From: Tamarix chinensis
Taxonomy: Eukaryota > Streptophyta > Magnoliopsida > Caryophyllales > Tamaricaceae
DNA length: 64,000 nucleotides
Reading direction: 5' to 3'
Assembly: GCA_030549775.1 (NCBI GenBank)
Contig: CM060180.1
Coordinates: 90,683,172-90,747,171 of the forward strand
Below, in pieces: positions 25,285 through 37,800 of the stretch. Position numbers and translations under genes: made by a program. Position 1 is the first letter of the stretch. Each line of letters starts with the position of its first letter. The notes beneath the pieces are model-generated. The model was not told the DNA's origin. It was given only the letters and a program-made list of their open reading frames with translations, and searched no databases.

Positions 25285-26281
25285 ATTTTAGGATATTACA
25301 GCATTTTTTGGTGGTGGTGTGGTGAGGTTGGAGATGGCGTAGGGTGGGAGGAGTGCTTTGGTTGTGGTTGTTGAAGGATGGAATGAGGGCTTTAGTCAGG
25401 GATGCTAAAGAAGAGGGTGAGCTTCTGTTGAATCTGTCGAAGGGTGGTGTTGGGATGTGGTGATAGCTACTATAGCAAGGAAGGGAAAGGGAAGAATGTG
25501 GCTATGGTGGAGTCTACTAAAAAGAAGGGGGGATTTGGTTATTTTAGCTGGTGATTGGGGGTGATTTTTGGCAAGGATGGCTGAACGTGGTGAGGGAGAA
25601 ATGGTAAAGGTTGTTGTGGTGGTGTAGGTGTTTTGGTTGGGCTTGCGGTGATGGCTTTTGGGGTTATTTTTGTGATGACATGGAGGTGGTGAAGGAGGGA
25701 AATGGTGGTACTCTGGTTGTAGGAACAAAAGAGAGATAAGAGAGCTTGTAGGTGGTATTTAATGATGGTTGTGTGTGTATGTGTATCCATGCACATGTAG
25801 AGAAGGGCGAGAGAGGGTGCAGCGGCTAGAGGTGAAATTCTCAACCCCATTCTTATGCATAGGGAGCCGAGAGTTTATGCGTAGTAGGGGATGGTTTGGT
25901 AGGTGGTAGGATGTTTAGAAATTACCTGCGGATAATGTTTCACGTAGGGAGAAGGGAGAAAAATTAGAAGGAGAGGGAGTTGGTTTGAAAAGGGAAATAA
26001 GAGAAAAAGGAAAAGAGGAAAAAGAAATAGGGGTTAATATGTTTAGTTTTTTATTGGAATAAGATTAATATAATTTAGGTTTTGATATTAGGATAGATTA
26101 ATTATCGATAAATCAGGATTTGGTTAGGAAGATATTACTAACCCAAAATAAAAATTAGAGTTAGGCTAAGATTTATGATTAGGGAGTCAGGGTAAGATAG
26201 AAAAATAAATTTTCTGATGTTAGAATTAGGTTATGATATTAATTACTCAAGATTATGTTTAACTAAAATTTAGGGTATTAC
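25285..26281. repeat. Block between two 'TATTACA' type element ends
   Basis: The phrases attttaggatattaca (ending about 25301) and aatttagggtattaca (ending 26281) resemble the reverse complement of the TGTAACACCC start at 16758. They look like the right ends of related elements. Between them is a second purine-biased stretch (about 25310-26030) with no gene. A third, changed copy (aatttagggtgttaga) ends near 28637. Confidence 0.4.
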
Positions 26282-26778
26282 AATAGCACATTAGGGTTTT
26301 TGATGTACAAATTTTATTAAGCGTATTCACCACATTGTAATCATTTGCCTAATCATGATAGTTCAAAATATGGTAAAATGAATCATTTTTACTTATGTAA
26401 ATTTTATGTGTACAAAAGTATGTTAAAATGAGTTTTACGTTGGAAATAAATTATATATTTCTTGTATGTCTAATATGATAATTTGACCATGCTTAGGTGC
26501 ATTTATACAAGAATTATTACTATTATGTGTCCTCGAGGCTATTTGGTCAATTAAGAATATCATAATATGTATTCCGATAAAAATGCATAACATGTCTTAA
26601 TTATTGTTAAGTATGAGGATATTTTATTTGACGTTTTAAAAGCACATGCTTTACCCTAAGGGTATTTTGGTCATTTTAAACGTAATGTGATATTTATCCT
26701 AATAAGTATGTATAATATGTCTATTTATTGTTGAACATAGAAATATGTAATTTTATGCTTTAGAAATGCGTGTTTTAA

Positions 26779-26853
<75 letters not shown>

Positions 26854-28637
26854 CCCTTTTGGTAATCATAATATTTAAATTGATAAGTGTGTCTAGTATG
26901 TGTATTTATTGTTTAGCATGGGAATATATGACTTGATGTTTTAATAATACATGTTTTAACATAATTGTTGGTTTCATATGCCCTAAGAGTATTTTTTTAT
27001 CATTTTAAGTATATCATGATATTAATCTCGATAAGTGTACCTAACATGCTTTATTTATTGTTGAACATAGAAATATGTGATTTGATGTCCTAGAAATTTA
27101 TATTAGGATTTTACATACTAAATCATGTACACAGTTAAAATAGTCATTTGGTGTGTTAAATAATTTATTTGCATGTTATGTAATTTTAATTATTGTATTT
27201 TATCATTCTGATGAAAAATTAATAAATAAAATAAAATAAATATTTAAAATGGATGATAATATGGTAATAATGGTTTGAAGGACATTTTAGTCACTTTTGA
27301 CCTACTATGCTTAATATGAATAATCAGACATATGATGGTCTTAGTGTATTGATAGGTTGACCTTAGTATTAACTTTAACTTAGACTTGGATCGCTCACCT
27401 TTGGATTGACTTTAATAATTTGAAATAAAGGAAAAATGGTTAATTATGGAATTAAAATTATTGAATAATATGTGATGTTTTGTGATTATTTTCTTAAGAT
27501 AATAATACGTAAAGCGAACGACCGTGAGTTTGGGAATTGATGATCTCCAGGGGTAGCCACCCCAGAGACATAATAGAAATTCTTGGTTTGTTTGGTTCGT
27601 TAGTGTGTTGTTGTGGCCTAGTAAGGCACCACAGGTGTGCCTAACTTATGATCACTATACTTTTATATCTTTGGGTTGTTATTATATCCCCTTGAGTAAA
27701 TAAAAAATGGAAATGATTATTATTGGATTGAAATGGTTATTGGATTGGTCAGTAATAACCTTTATGCCTACATGTAGTTCGGTAATAACCTTGGGCTTAC
27801 CTATGATTCAGTATGGTGCCTTTGAGCCCTACATATAATATTATAGAGTTTTATTGGTAATGTGCCTTTGATCCCTACCTGTGATAGTATGGATTTTATT
27901 TGGTATTACTTTTGAGCCCTATATATGGTGTTATGGATATTGGTTTGATATTGAGATATGAAATGTATTGTGAAAATTATGCTTATTGTGTTGAGATTCA
28001 TTCTAATTATTATTTTAGAAAACATTTGTTTATTATTATGTTCTAAATGAATGAGTATGAGCGGTATATGGTATTAATAATTATTATTTATCTAATATGA
28101 TTATGTATATTTCAATATTTTATACCATGTTTTATTGTGATGCCTTTGATGTGTTCCATGCAGGTTTTATATATTAGTTTTGTAGAGTGGTTTTCTTAAT
28201 ACAAAAGTAATGATGAGTTCCATTTTATGGTCCCCTACCTATTCAATGGGCAGTCTTTACCTTACAGGATTACTTTGAAGGTACGACCTAATGACTTCTG
28301 GTATAGGTTGAAAGTTAGGTTACCTAGGGTTTACCCAACATATTTTGATTTGTATTTTCCTTAGACTCCTATATCCCATTCTACGTTTATTTTTCTCACT
28401 ATATTGTAATTATTTGCCTAATGTTTTAGACTATTAGGATAATGTTATTTTGTGTTGAAGTTTATACTTTTGTTTTTACGGTTGTTGTTAATTTAAACAA
28501 AGTAACTCTTAACATTAACACTTATTATAAGAATGGTAGATGATGCTAAATTTACACTAGGTGTGACAATAACATCCACTATTTTTGTAACTAATGCTTT
28601 TGTAAAATGAAATTTTAAGTTTTAAAAATTTAGGGTG
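26282..28637. other. AT-rich non-coding stretch
   Basis: No gene is recognisable. Besides the (TTA)n microsatellite, there are loosely repeated phrases such as gtgcctttgagccctacatat between about 27770 and 27930. It ends with an aatttagggtgttaga phrase like those at 25301 and 26281. Confidence 0.4.
26778..26850. repeat. (TTA)n microsatellite
   Basis: About 24 uninterrupted TTA/ATT units, lying in AT-rich non-coding DNA. A candidate length-variable marker. Confidence 0.95.
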
Positions 28638-30300
28638 TTAGAATGTATATATGATATAATATAATACAATTATATATAAAATATATAAAATTTATTCGGG
28701 ATGGGTTCAAGGATATGAACCTTAAACTCATCCCCAATCGGAATTATCAAATGCATATTTTTAGCTATTTTTATACCATTTTACTTTAAGCCTTTGATTA
28801 TTTATGAAAATAATATGTGAGATTATTTATATTATTTTTAATTATTTGCTTAATTTATAATTATATTATATATTTAATTAATTTAGAGCTTAAAGTTGAC
28901 TTTAGTATATTTACTATGTAGGTACTAATGATGCATGGCATAACAAATCAAGGAATTTGAAACGAAAACAAGATGAGAATAGAAAACAAAATAGTAAAGA
29001 AAGGAAAAAAAGAATGAAATAAAAAGGAAAAAAGAAAAGAAAAGAGAAGCAGGAGGAAAAGTCGACAATTGATGAAAAAAAAGAGCAAAGGCCAAACAGG
29101 AAGTAAGAAAAGGGTTGGCCCAAAATAAAAAATGAGATTGGAAGAAAGAATAAAAGGGCATGAAGTGTGGAAAAGAGAAGGAAGGAGAATAGATTAAGAG
29201 GAACAATAGAGAGGTGTAGAGGGAGGCCTTAGGAGAAGAAGAATAGGCGGAGGGTAGTAGGGCATGAGAGTCGAAGAAACATATTGTAGAAATAACAAAA
29301 AAAAGGAAAATTACAAAGAGAAGGGGGAGACATCGGGCGGCGTGACAAAAAAAGGCAGAAAAATGAAGACGACATGGGCACTTGGAACAATAAAAATTCA
29401 ACATTGCCAGTAATACGCGTAGTCTAGTATTATTTTATCAGTTTTGATTTTGAATCTAAAATATTGTAATTTTATATCCAAATATTTTCAAGTTCAATAT
29501 TTTATATATAATTTAGATTCTATATTGATTATTTTTATTTTAATTAATAGCATGTTATAATTTTATTTTATCAATGATATGGTGAAATTCTATTCTTTAT
29601 ACCGATATATTAATTGTTTGATTGATTAATATATTACTCTATGTGTTTTATGCTATTATTATAGATTAAGCCTAATTAATATTAGATTACCTTTAATTAG
29701 CATTCAACAAGTCGAGTAAAGATGCAAGAGCCGCTTCTCCACTTTAGGTGAAATATTATAAGTGGGAATTGAATGGAGTTGTGAACACAATTACATAATT
29801 TATACAACTAGAGGAAAAATATATATAATTAATTGAACCTAAAACATTGTCTTTTAGTAAAATCCTTTGACTAGAGATAGTGGTACGGATAATTAGCGAT
29901 ATGGTTACATAACTTGAGAAAATGCATTAGTTATATACTTTCATTGAAACATAACTAGTGATTGAAAAATTAGGTAATTAATTAATTTATCATTATAATT
30001 GGATAGTGGTGGATCTGAATTCCTTGATAACTTTTGTTAATTGCTTTATTCTTTAATAGATTTTATTTGATTATGTTTTAGTTTAATTTATTTGATTTAA
30101 AATTCTTAGTTTAGAATTAACTATTTCTTTATTTGATTTCAATTACCTAAGTCTAATTAGAGTGTTTAGAGTCTTTATATTATTATTTATTCTCTATGGG
30201 AATAATAATTCGGTACTCTTAGTGCCTTGTATTATTTGTGACTTGTATACTTACCCATAAGTATATTTGACCGACATAAACAAAAAAAATCCTCAAACCC
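28638..30300. repeat. Purine-rich tract plus AT-rich element remnant
   Basis: The section 28930-29345 is G/A-rich and gives Ser/Phe/Leu-rich open frames on the minus strand that do not look like proteins. AT-rich DNA follows, with the phrase gcaagagccgcttctc near 29728. The reverse complement of the block at 1000-2345 shows the same order (purine tract, AT-rich sequence, caagagccgctt). The two may be diverged copies of one dispersed element in opposite orientation. Confidence 0.35.
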
Positions 30301-31718
30301 AAATCCAAATCAAAACTAAAAATTTCTGATGGGGCTCTAAACCCACGGGTAGAATTATCATCCATACTCCAAATAATACGTTGCCCCTAAGACCTAATAC
30401 ATTAAAAAAGGACTTTCAATTTGGAGCTCATGGAACTTTAGAAATCTCTACATTAAGGTTCCTATTTGTTAACAAATGGAATTTAATCCAAATAATAACA
30501 AAAGAGGAACAATGTCCTTTTTTTTAAAGCATAACAATCCTATAAAATGCTGCATTGAAAGAAAATTAGAGAGTTTTTTTTCCCCATCATATGCTACATT
30601 TTGGAAGCAACATTTGGCCCAAAAAAACTTGGAGTTGCCTATTGCAATGGATAGTGGGCAACTAACTTCTCTATTTATAATATTATATGAGCCTTTTTAA
30701 AATTATTATTTTAGTAAACATTTAAAATTGATATTTATAAATGGAGACATTGGTTTGATATTCCTATAATTTTCTTCGAAATTTGAAAGTTTTTATTTCA
30801 TCATGTACTTACATTATCTACCTACAATTACATATTTTATCTTTTTCGGCCATTTTTAATATAGGTATTATTGATATTATTGATATTGTTAATGTTTATA
30901 TTTTAATTTTAAATATTATTATTATTATTATTAATTTTTAAGTTGGTATTTTTTGATAGTGTTATCTTTGTACTTGTTTTTAAATTAATAATTGTAGTTG
31001 ATAATCCAATTTTTGATAATAATAATTAAATTAATTTGCATATTAACAAAAATAAAATCATTTAATAACAATATCAATACCATGAATGAAAAATAAAGTG
31101 TAATGTTTTGTACATTAATTGTAAATTAAAATATTAAATATAATTTTTGTGCAATATAATACTAATTAATATTATTATTTACTAGTTATAAAATTTATTA
31201 ATAATTTTAACTTATAATACTAATTGTTAATAATTATGTTTAATAATATTATTTTTGATAGTAAAACTATTATTGTGAATATCAATGTGAATAGATTATT
31301 TTAGTAATATATCACTAAATAGAAATAAAATAAAATAATTATAATTATTTATTATTTATTATTTTTTTAAAATTATAATTATTCATATTATTCATTAATG
31401 ATCAATGATAGTTGATAATTATAAATGAAAAACAAATTATATTATTTATTGTTTTAATAACAATTAATAGTTGTTTCTATGTTAAATAATTAAAATTTAC
31501 AATGTTATTTATAATTTGTTGTCTAATATTTATTAACAGTAATAATAATTAATTATATTATAAAAGTAATTACATAATTTTTACAGATTAATTCGCTGGG
31601 TACAAATCGAAATTCGTGCATTCAAAAGGAAAAAAAAAAAGGATCGAAAGTCTGTGCCACCGCTATTCTTCGTCGGACGCTGTAGTTAGGACCGGCGAGC
31701 AGGGGAGAGGGACTGACA
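30301..31718 (+). promoter_or_regulatory. Upstream region and probable 5' untranslated leader of POT1
   Basis: The stretch is very AT-rich to about 31585, then changes sharply to a GC-richer leader (about 31590-31718) before the ATG at 31719. The composition step fits a promoter-to-leader change. I do not assign a TATA box, because the AT-rich DNA offers too many candidates. No other gene is visible. Confidence 0.35.
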
Positions 31719-31842
31719 ATGAGTGTTAGAGATGACCACCGCTATCTGAAAATAGTCGATGCTTTTCCCGCGCTGAATCAGAAGGTCAACCTCATCGGCA
31801 TAGTAGTCGACTTTAGTGTTCCGAAACGGAGCAAGGGCACAG
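31719..31842 (+). CDS. POT1: POT1 exon 1
   Basis: ATG at 31719 opens [16 protein letters not shown] and then [19 protein letters not shown], the N-terminal strand pattern of the POT1 OB fold. It ends with one base of a split codon at the donor acag|gtattg. The start is chosen because plant POT1 begins a few residues before the YLxIxDA block and the leader has no better ATG. Confidence 0.92.
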
Positions 31843-34800
31843 GTATTGAATTGATTACTTCATTTCCGTAGCGCTCTGCTTTTCTTCCGTTGAATGTAAT
31901 TATACCGCCTAAAATCTGGGTACGATTAATGTATAAATGCCGGTCGTATGGCTGATTTTAGAAATGGGCTTGACAGTGGATTGAATTACTAAGCTGGTGC
32001 AATATAATACATTGCTGCGAGATAGGCTTTTAGATTTAATCTTGATCCCCCCTGCTTAGTATTTGGTTAACTTGCTTGCTGTGGGCCGATGCGGGAACAA
32101 GTTATTTCCAAAGGTTAATGCGCTGTCAATCTGTTACTACTGTACTGTTTGCCTGTTAAATTTTGGTTTTGTAACTGAGTTTGCATATGAATTTTATGCA
32201 GATTGTTTCTGCTCGGTTAGAATAGTAGACGATTCGCATCAAAGTCGTGGTCTTTTAGTTAATATATTTGCAGAAACTGAAGAGAAGCTTCCACAAATTG
32301 AGTCCTCCGGGGATATTATAGTCCTCTGTCATGTTGTGGTATTTAATCCCTCTCTACCCCACTCTTTGTCTTTGCTTTATCTCTCTGTCCATTCTGTTTT
32401 CTCTTTGTGTGTTAAGTTATTTGCCGTGCATTTGTTAGAAAAATAAACTATAGCATACATGGCAATATATGTTCAAACAAGCAGATTAGAGATTTCGATA
32501 CTGAGCTTTTAGCGACTTTGTTGTGCCATGACCAGAATCACCGCCTGGTGCAAAATTTGGCCAGATCTCAATGCAATTTGGGTGGCCAACTTGCCCCTAA
32601 AGTTAACACAACTGTTGTCGTTCACGTGCACTCGTGAAAGAAGACGTGGAAGATACAGAACTATGCCCAAACTAGATGAGATGAACGGAAGGGAAAAAGT
32701 TCAGGAAAAATACAGAAGTGAAGAGAGAGAATCTGATTTTCAGTGTATCTATTCAATACCGTAAACTTCAAATTTATAGATATAAATTTAGCAAAAATTA
32801 AAACGGTAAAGAGGAACTTTCTCCACTCCTTGAAATACCAACAACCATGGAGAACCTTGAAAATGTTCAAGGTTGTGGAGAAAAAATCGAATCTCCAGAC
32901 TCAGTCAAAACTGAAACACGATTTGAAAGCAGGAAAAATATATGGATTTAAATCAAAGACCATACCACACCCATGCCCATCCTGGACTGGATGGACAGGT
33001 GGTTGTGGCCCAATCTAACAAGCTAGTTGAAACAACCCAAACAACTCTCTCAAATAAGGCAATAGTGATGGGAAAACATAAACCGGGAAAAACCCACTCA
33101 TCCCACCAATGTGGGATCAAGAGAAATCAACGGCAACAATAGAAAGTTACTACTGTTGTGCCATTGCTCTCAACAATCCCTCACCAATGGAAAAATAGAA
33201 AGATAAGAAAAAAAAATACATCAATTAAACTACTCCAAGTAGCTAGGGAAACTATATTACATCAATTAAACTACTCCAAGTAGCTAGGGAAACTATTCTA
33301 TGTAGCTTAACAAACTATTATTAGCTAAGGAAAATATAGTATGTAATTATCATAAAAGGGCATAACATTTTTGTAAATATGTATATACTCATGTTATGGA
33401 TCAAAAATTGGTGGAAGTAGTTAAGAAAACTATTGCATGTAATAAAGAAACTACAATGTGTTTATGAAAATATTGAAAGTCCTCGGTTCTCACCAAAAGG
33501 GGTGGTTTTCACTACACTTGGCTTAGATATATATTTTCAAAGATTTGTGATCTTCATGAATATTTTCCTCTTGAGGCTAGGTAATAAAACAGTGGTCTCA
33601 ATTGCGATCATGGTATATTTTATATGCCCTAGTTGTCGTGATGTGATTTTTATTTATTTAGTTTTCACAACAAATATCAATAAACATTGACAAATTTCAG
33701 TAAATATCTATAAATATTAGAAAAATATTGATAATGGATATATCGCTGATAAATACGCGAAATTTTGAAACGATCACATGTTGTCAAATTTTTGTATCGA
33801 CGGACCCAAAATACATTAAATATTGGCCGATATTGCGTATTGGGAGTGATATTTAATTGTATGCATGAGGCCTTCTTGAGAAACACACACACACACACAC
33901 ATGGTGGTAGGTAGGGATGTGTAAGATCGGATATTCATATCTATATCTAGTCCACTAGAATGGATATTTGAGAAAAATCAATAGAGTTTAAGTGTGACAA
34001 CATAAGGAAAATGAATAAAATTAGGATTAAAAGTTAGGTATAAACCTAGGTAAGCGGGCTTAGTGCAATCTTAATTTCTAAACTTGATAAACATTCTGAC
34101 ACACCAAAAAGGATATTTATCATATGAAATCACTAACTAAACCTTAACCAAATTAAATAAGAAACTAGATCTCAAAAGATATCAACTAAATATTAGCTAA
34201 ATAATGACTAATGAGAAATATTAGCTAAATATATATTTTAAAGTAGTTAGAATAGCCTTATGGCCTGTTTATGGTTCTTTATTAAAACTAATTCCGGAGA
34301 CCATGTATTCTGGAAATAGACTGGAAAGAGCAGGAAATTCTGTTGATTAAGCGTCTTCCTAGACTATGTATTCTTTATAACTTATAAGATAATCAAGATC
34401 TCAAACTATCTTTTATACATCTAATATCCATGATAATATATTTTGCATCATCTGAAGTAATTAGAAGTTGATAAATATTACTTTCTTCCTTTACATTGTG
34501 TTTTGCTGTGGTCTTAGAACTCTCTCTCTAACATATCATTTCTTATTTCAAAGTGACGAGGAACAAGAGTAAGGATCTGCTATCCTTGTCTTATACTTAG
34601 ATCATATCATGTTATAATAATGATAATAGTAGATGATGGTGATGATGAGACAACTATGACGACAATGGTGACAGTAATAACAATGACAATGACGACAACT
34701 ACTATAGCAATAACAATGACAATGAAAATGACAACAACAACAATAATAAAAAATAATCATTATCATCTTTGCATTAACAACAACAACAACAATTAAGAAC

Positions 34801-37800
34801 AACAACGTCAATAACAACTAACAACAACAATGATGATGGTCATAGCAATGAAGATACCAATAACAACAACAACAACAACAACAGTAATAATTTAGGTTAG
34901 GTATCTTGACATTCAATCTAATATATTACAGGTACTTTGTGGCGTTAATAACTTTACTTAAGTACTTTCGTATTTTAAATTAGTTTTCTCTAAATGGAGG
35001 ACAGCACCTTTATGCCATTTAGGTATTTTTATTACAATGTGAAGGTAATTAAATGAAATTATTAAAAAGCACATGCCAAATGTCAAGTTACTTAAATGAA
35101 ATTTATGATGATGAGCCCAACTATAGTAATATTAGTAACTGATATGTTTGCCCTCTTTGAATAATCTTTTGTATGCGTGCCATTATGTAGGCTGTCTCGA
35201 GTTTATGATAAAAGCTACTGTTTCAACTTTTCATGATTACTTTTGGCCTTTCATGCATATATTTTGAGTCATGAACTGAGCTTTTAACTCATTGATTAAT
35301 ACTGATGATGAAATTAGGTTCCATGACATCCTATGTATCCTGTAAATATTTTGTGATGGTGTCACCATGGCAGCCTGCTCTTTGCTGAAAAGTAACATCG
35401 TTTGAAATTTAGTTCTTTAACACTTCATGGCATGAAGTCTGTCTTTGATATTTTCTTACTTAAATCTGTCAGCAACTTCACGATGCATTAGTTGTTTCTT
35501 GCATAATAAATATTTGATGTTCATGAGATATCATAGTTGTCGTGTGAGTGATGCTAGAAGCTGTTGTACTTTCTGCAGATTAAAGCTCACAATAAGGAGA
35601 ATTATGTACTTTACAATAAAAAGTTCTCTTCATTTGCGCTCTATGAAGGGAAATATGGTGACAACTTTGATCCTTACCAGGTTTCTTCGCTATTTAGACC
35701 TAGAGAGCAGGACAAGAAATTTGTAGCTGGTCTTAGAGAAGTGCTCGACGGTTTCCAGATTGATATAGGTATTTTCAAGTGAGCAATTACCATCATTGTC
35801 AGCTTGCACTGATGTTTGATGCTGCTTTTTACATATTCTGAACTTCTAATTATGATGCAAGTGGGTTTTTATTCCTTTTCTGGTGTAAATGTAGCACTTA
35901 GGCTTGTAAAGTTGTCTAAATTAAAATGGTTAATGATAATAAACGGGAAGCATGAAATTATTAATATGGTGCTTTTGATTTTAATCTATAGTATGGAGTG
36001 GAGGTCCTAGAACCTCCCATCAAGGCACCAATACACTGAATTATCTTGATGCCCTCTACGTCTAGCTTTCCCCATTTCTATAGCAGATTCTGTTACGTCA
36101 TAGACTAATGTTCACAGTGACTCAGCCAACAATTCTCTTCACTTTCCTATAACCCTTACCACTAGATAATCAATATGCCAAATCATAGATAACTCTAACC
36201 TCACTATAACAACACTTAACAACATTGTCATCTACTGGTTCTTGCTCATTCCCTGTCTTTGTAGTCTCCTACCGTCCTATCCAGACCACTTGTGTTGCTT
36301 TACCTAATTTTACTTGACAAAAGGCCTATCAATACTTCCCCATGAACTTTCACCTTGTCGTCCAGGTGGGAAGAAGGAAATTTAACATTAATGACCTGAA
36401 GGCTTTGTTTAGATGAAAACTTTACAAATAATCGAATTTTTAAAATGATGGAATTCCAAAGGTGATTCAGCTTTGAAATTCCAGAGTCAAATTCATTCTT
36501 TGGATATATAATTTGAATAGAGAATTTTTATCATTGCTTGGATATTTTTATACGTGGAATTCATATAGAATATTTAAGATACTTTTCTAATTTTTACTCA
36601 TGATACTATGCCAATACACAATAAACTCATTTTGGGATTTTATTAAGTGGAATGTTAACATAGATTTAAGGCCATCCGAGAAGTATCTAAATTCTATTTT
36701 AGGATATCCAAACAAAATATCTAGGTTAGAGAAGTTTATATATTCTCCTTGAAAAGAAATTCTTGCTAAAAATAATTCATCCAAACGTTCATAATTCAAC
36801 AGTTTTCCCCACTAAACCTGTAATTCCAGCACTCCTTAATCATTATGGTGTACATCTTGCACCTCTTCATGTTCTTCCCTCCTTTCAAGATCCTCAGTCA
36901 GGCAGAAAGGAAAAGGCTGCACCTGCTGCTTGTCGTACAGCTAACTTAAGCATTGATTCACTGAAAGCCAGATGGATTTGAACTGAATCAGGTAACCTCA
37001 ACCTGCAAGCAACTTACCCACTTGTGCTATAGTCTTGTGTGGAGCGAAATACCTCGTGGACAACTTATCAGCTTGTGGTTGACATGTCTGCTGTGTTTAT
37101 TATTTAGATATGACATGTCAATTGTAGCTGTAGATGTGATCTCGAAATCATTTGTTAGATTGTATCTTTTACAACATGAGCTCATGCAGACTTCTTTTAT
37201 GAAAGATGGGCTTGTTATGTATGATGTATCTTGTTCTCGCCTTTTTGCTTTGTATTCTGGATATCAATAAATGTGTTGCCGTGATTGAATGGTAATTTTT
37301 TGTTTTGAATATTTTTTTGCTCTCTCTCCACTATGATGGAGCATGAAGTATCTTGTTGGCAAGTTTTTGTACCTATCACATCTTGGTTGTGGCAGGATGT
37401 GATCCCATGGCCTTCGTTATCTGTATCGAATACCAAGAGATTAGTTTGTCATGAGGCTGAATTACGCCGACCATTGTTGGATTCTTCAGCTTTGATATTG
37501 TTATATTTTGCTTGGCTCTGCAGATACTTATGTTCCATTATTGGATGGGCCTTTATTCATGCATATTATTCTGTCAAATTATTTTACATTTTCATTGCAT
37601 AATTGACTATCTGTTACATTTCTCATATTTGTTTGCATCACAACAATCAACTCCTCTTAGTTCCTGAATTCAAAAAACTAATTTGGAACATGCATAATTG
37701 CACTCTGCATTCTAATGCTTGCTGTAGGTTCATGGGGATCAACTGCATTGCTAAGGGAAATAAAGGAAGGGGAACATGCTGATCTGGTTGTTAAGGTATT

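Noticed and set aside
23885..25850. Several long open frames, including 186 codons on the minus strand at 24548-23988
   Set aside because: Proline/serine-rich translations of a purine-biased tract with no family resemblance; overlapping frames on both strands are equally open.
28914..29404. 159-codon Phe/Ser/Leu-rich frame resembling a membrane protein
   Set aside because: It is the reverse strand of a GA-rich tract; the apparent hydrophobicity comes from TTC/TTT/CTT codons.
34602..34817. Cys/His-rich 71-codon frame
   Set aside because: Artefact of GAT/GAC/AAC triplet repeats read on the minus strand.
37022..37602. Open frames in POT1 intron 3 as extra exons
   Set aside because: Exons 3 and 4 join in phase and give continuous POT1 sequence; the frames here match no part of the family.
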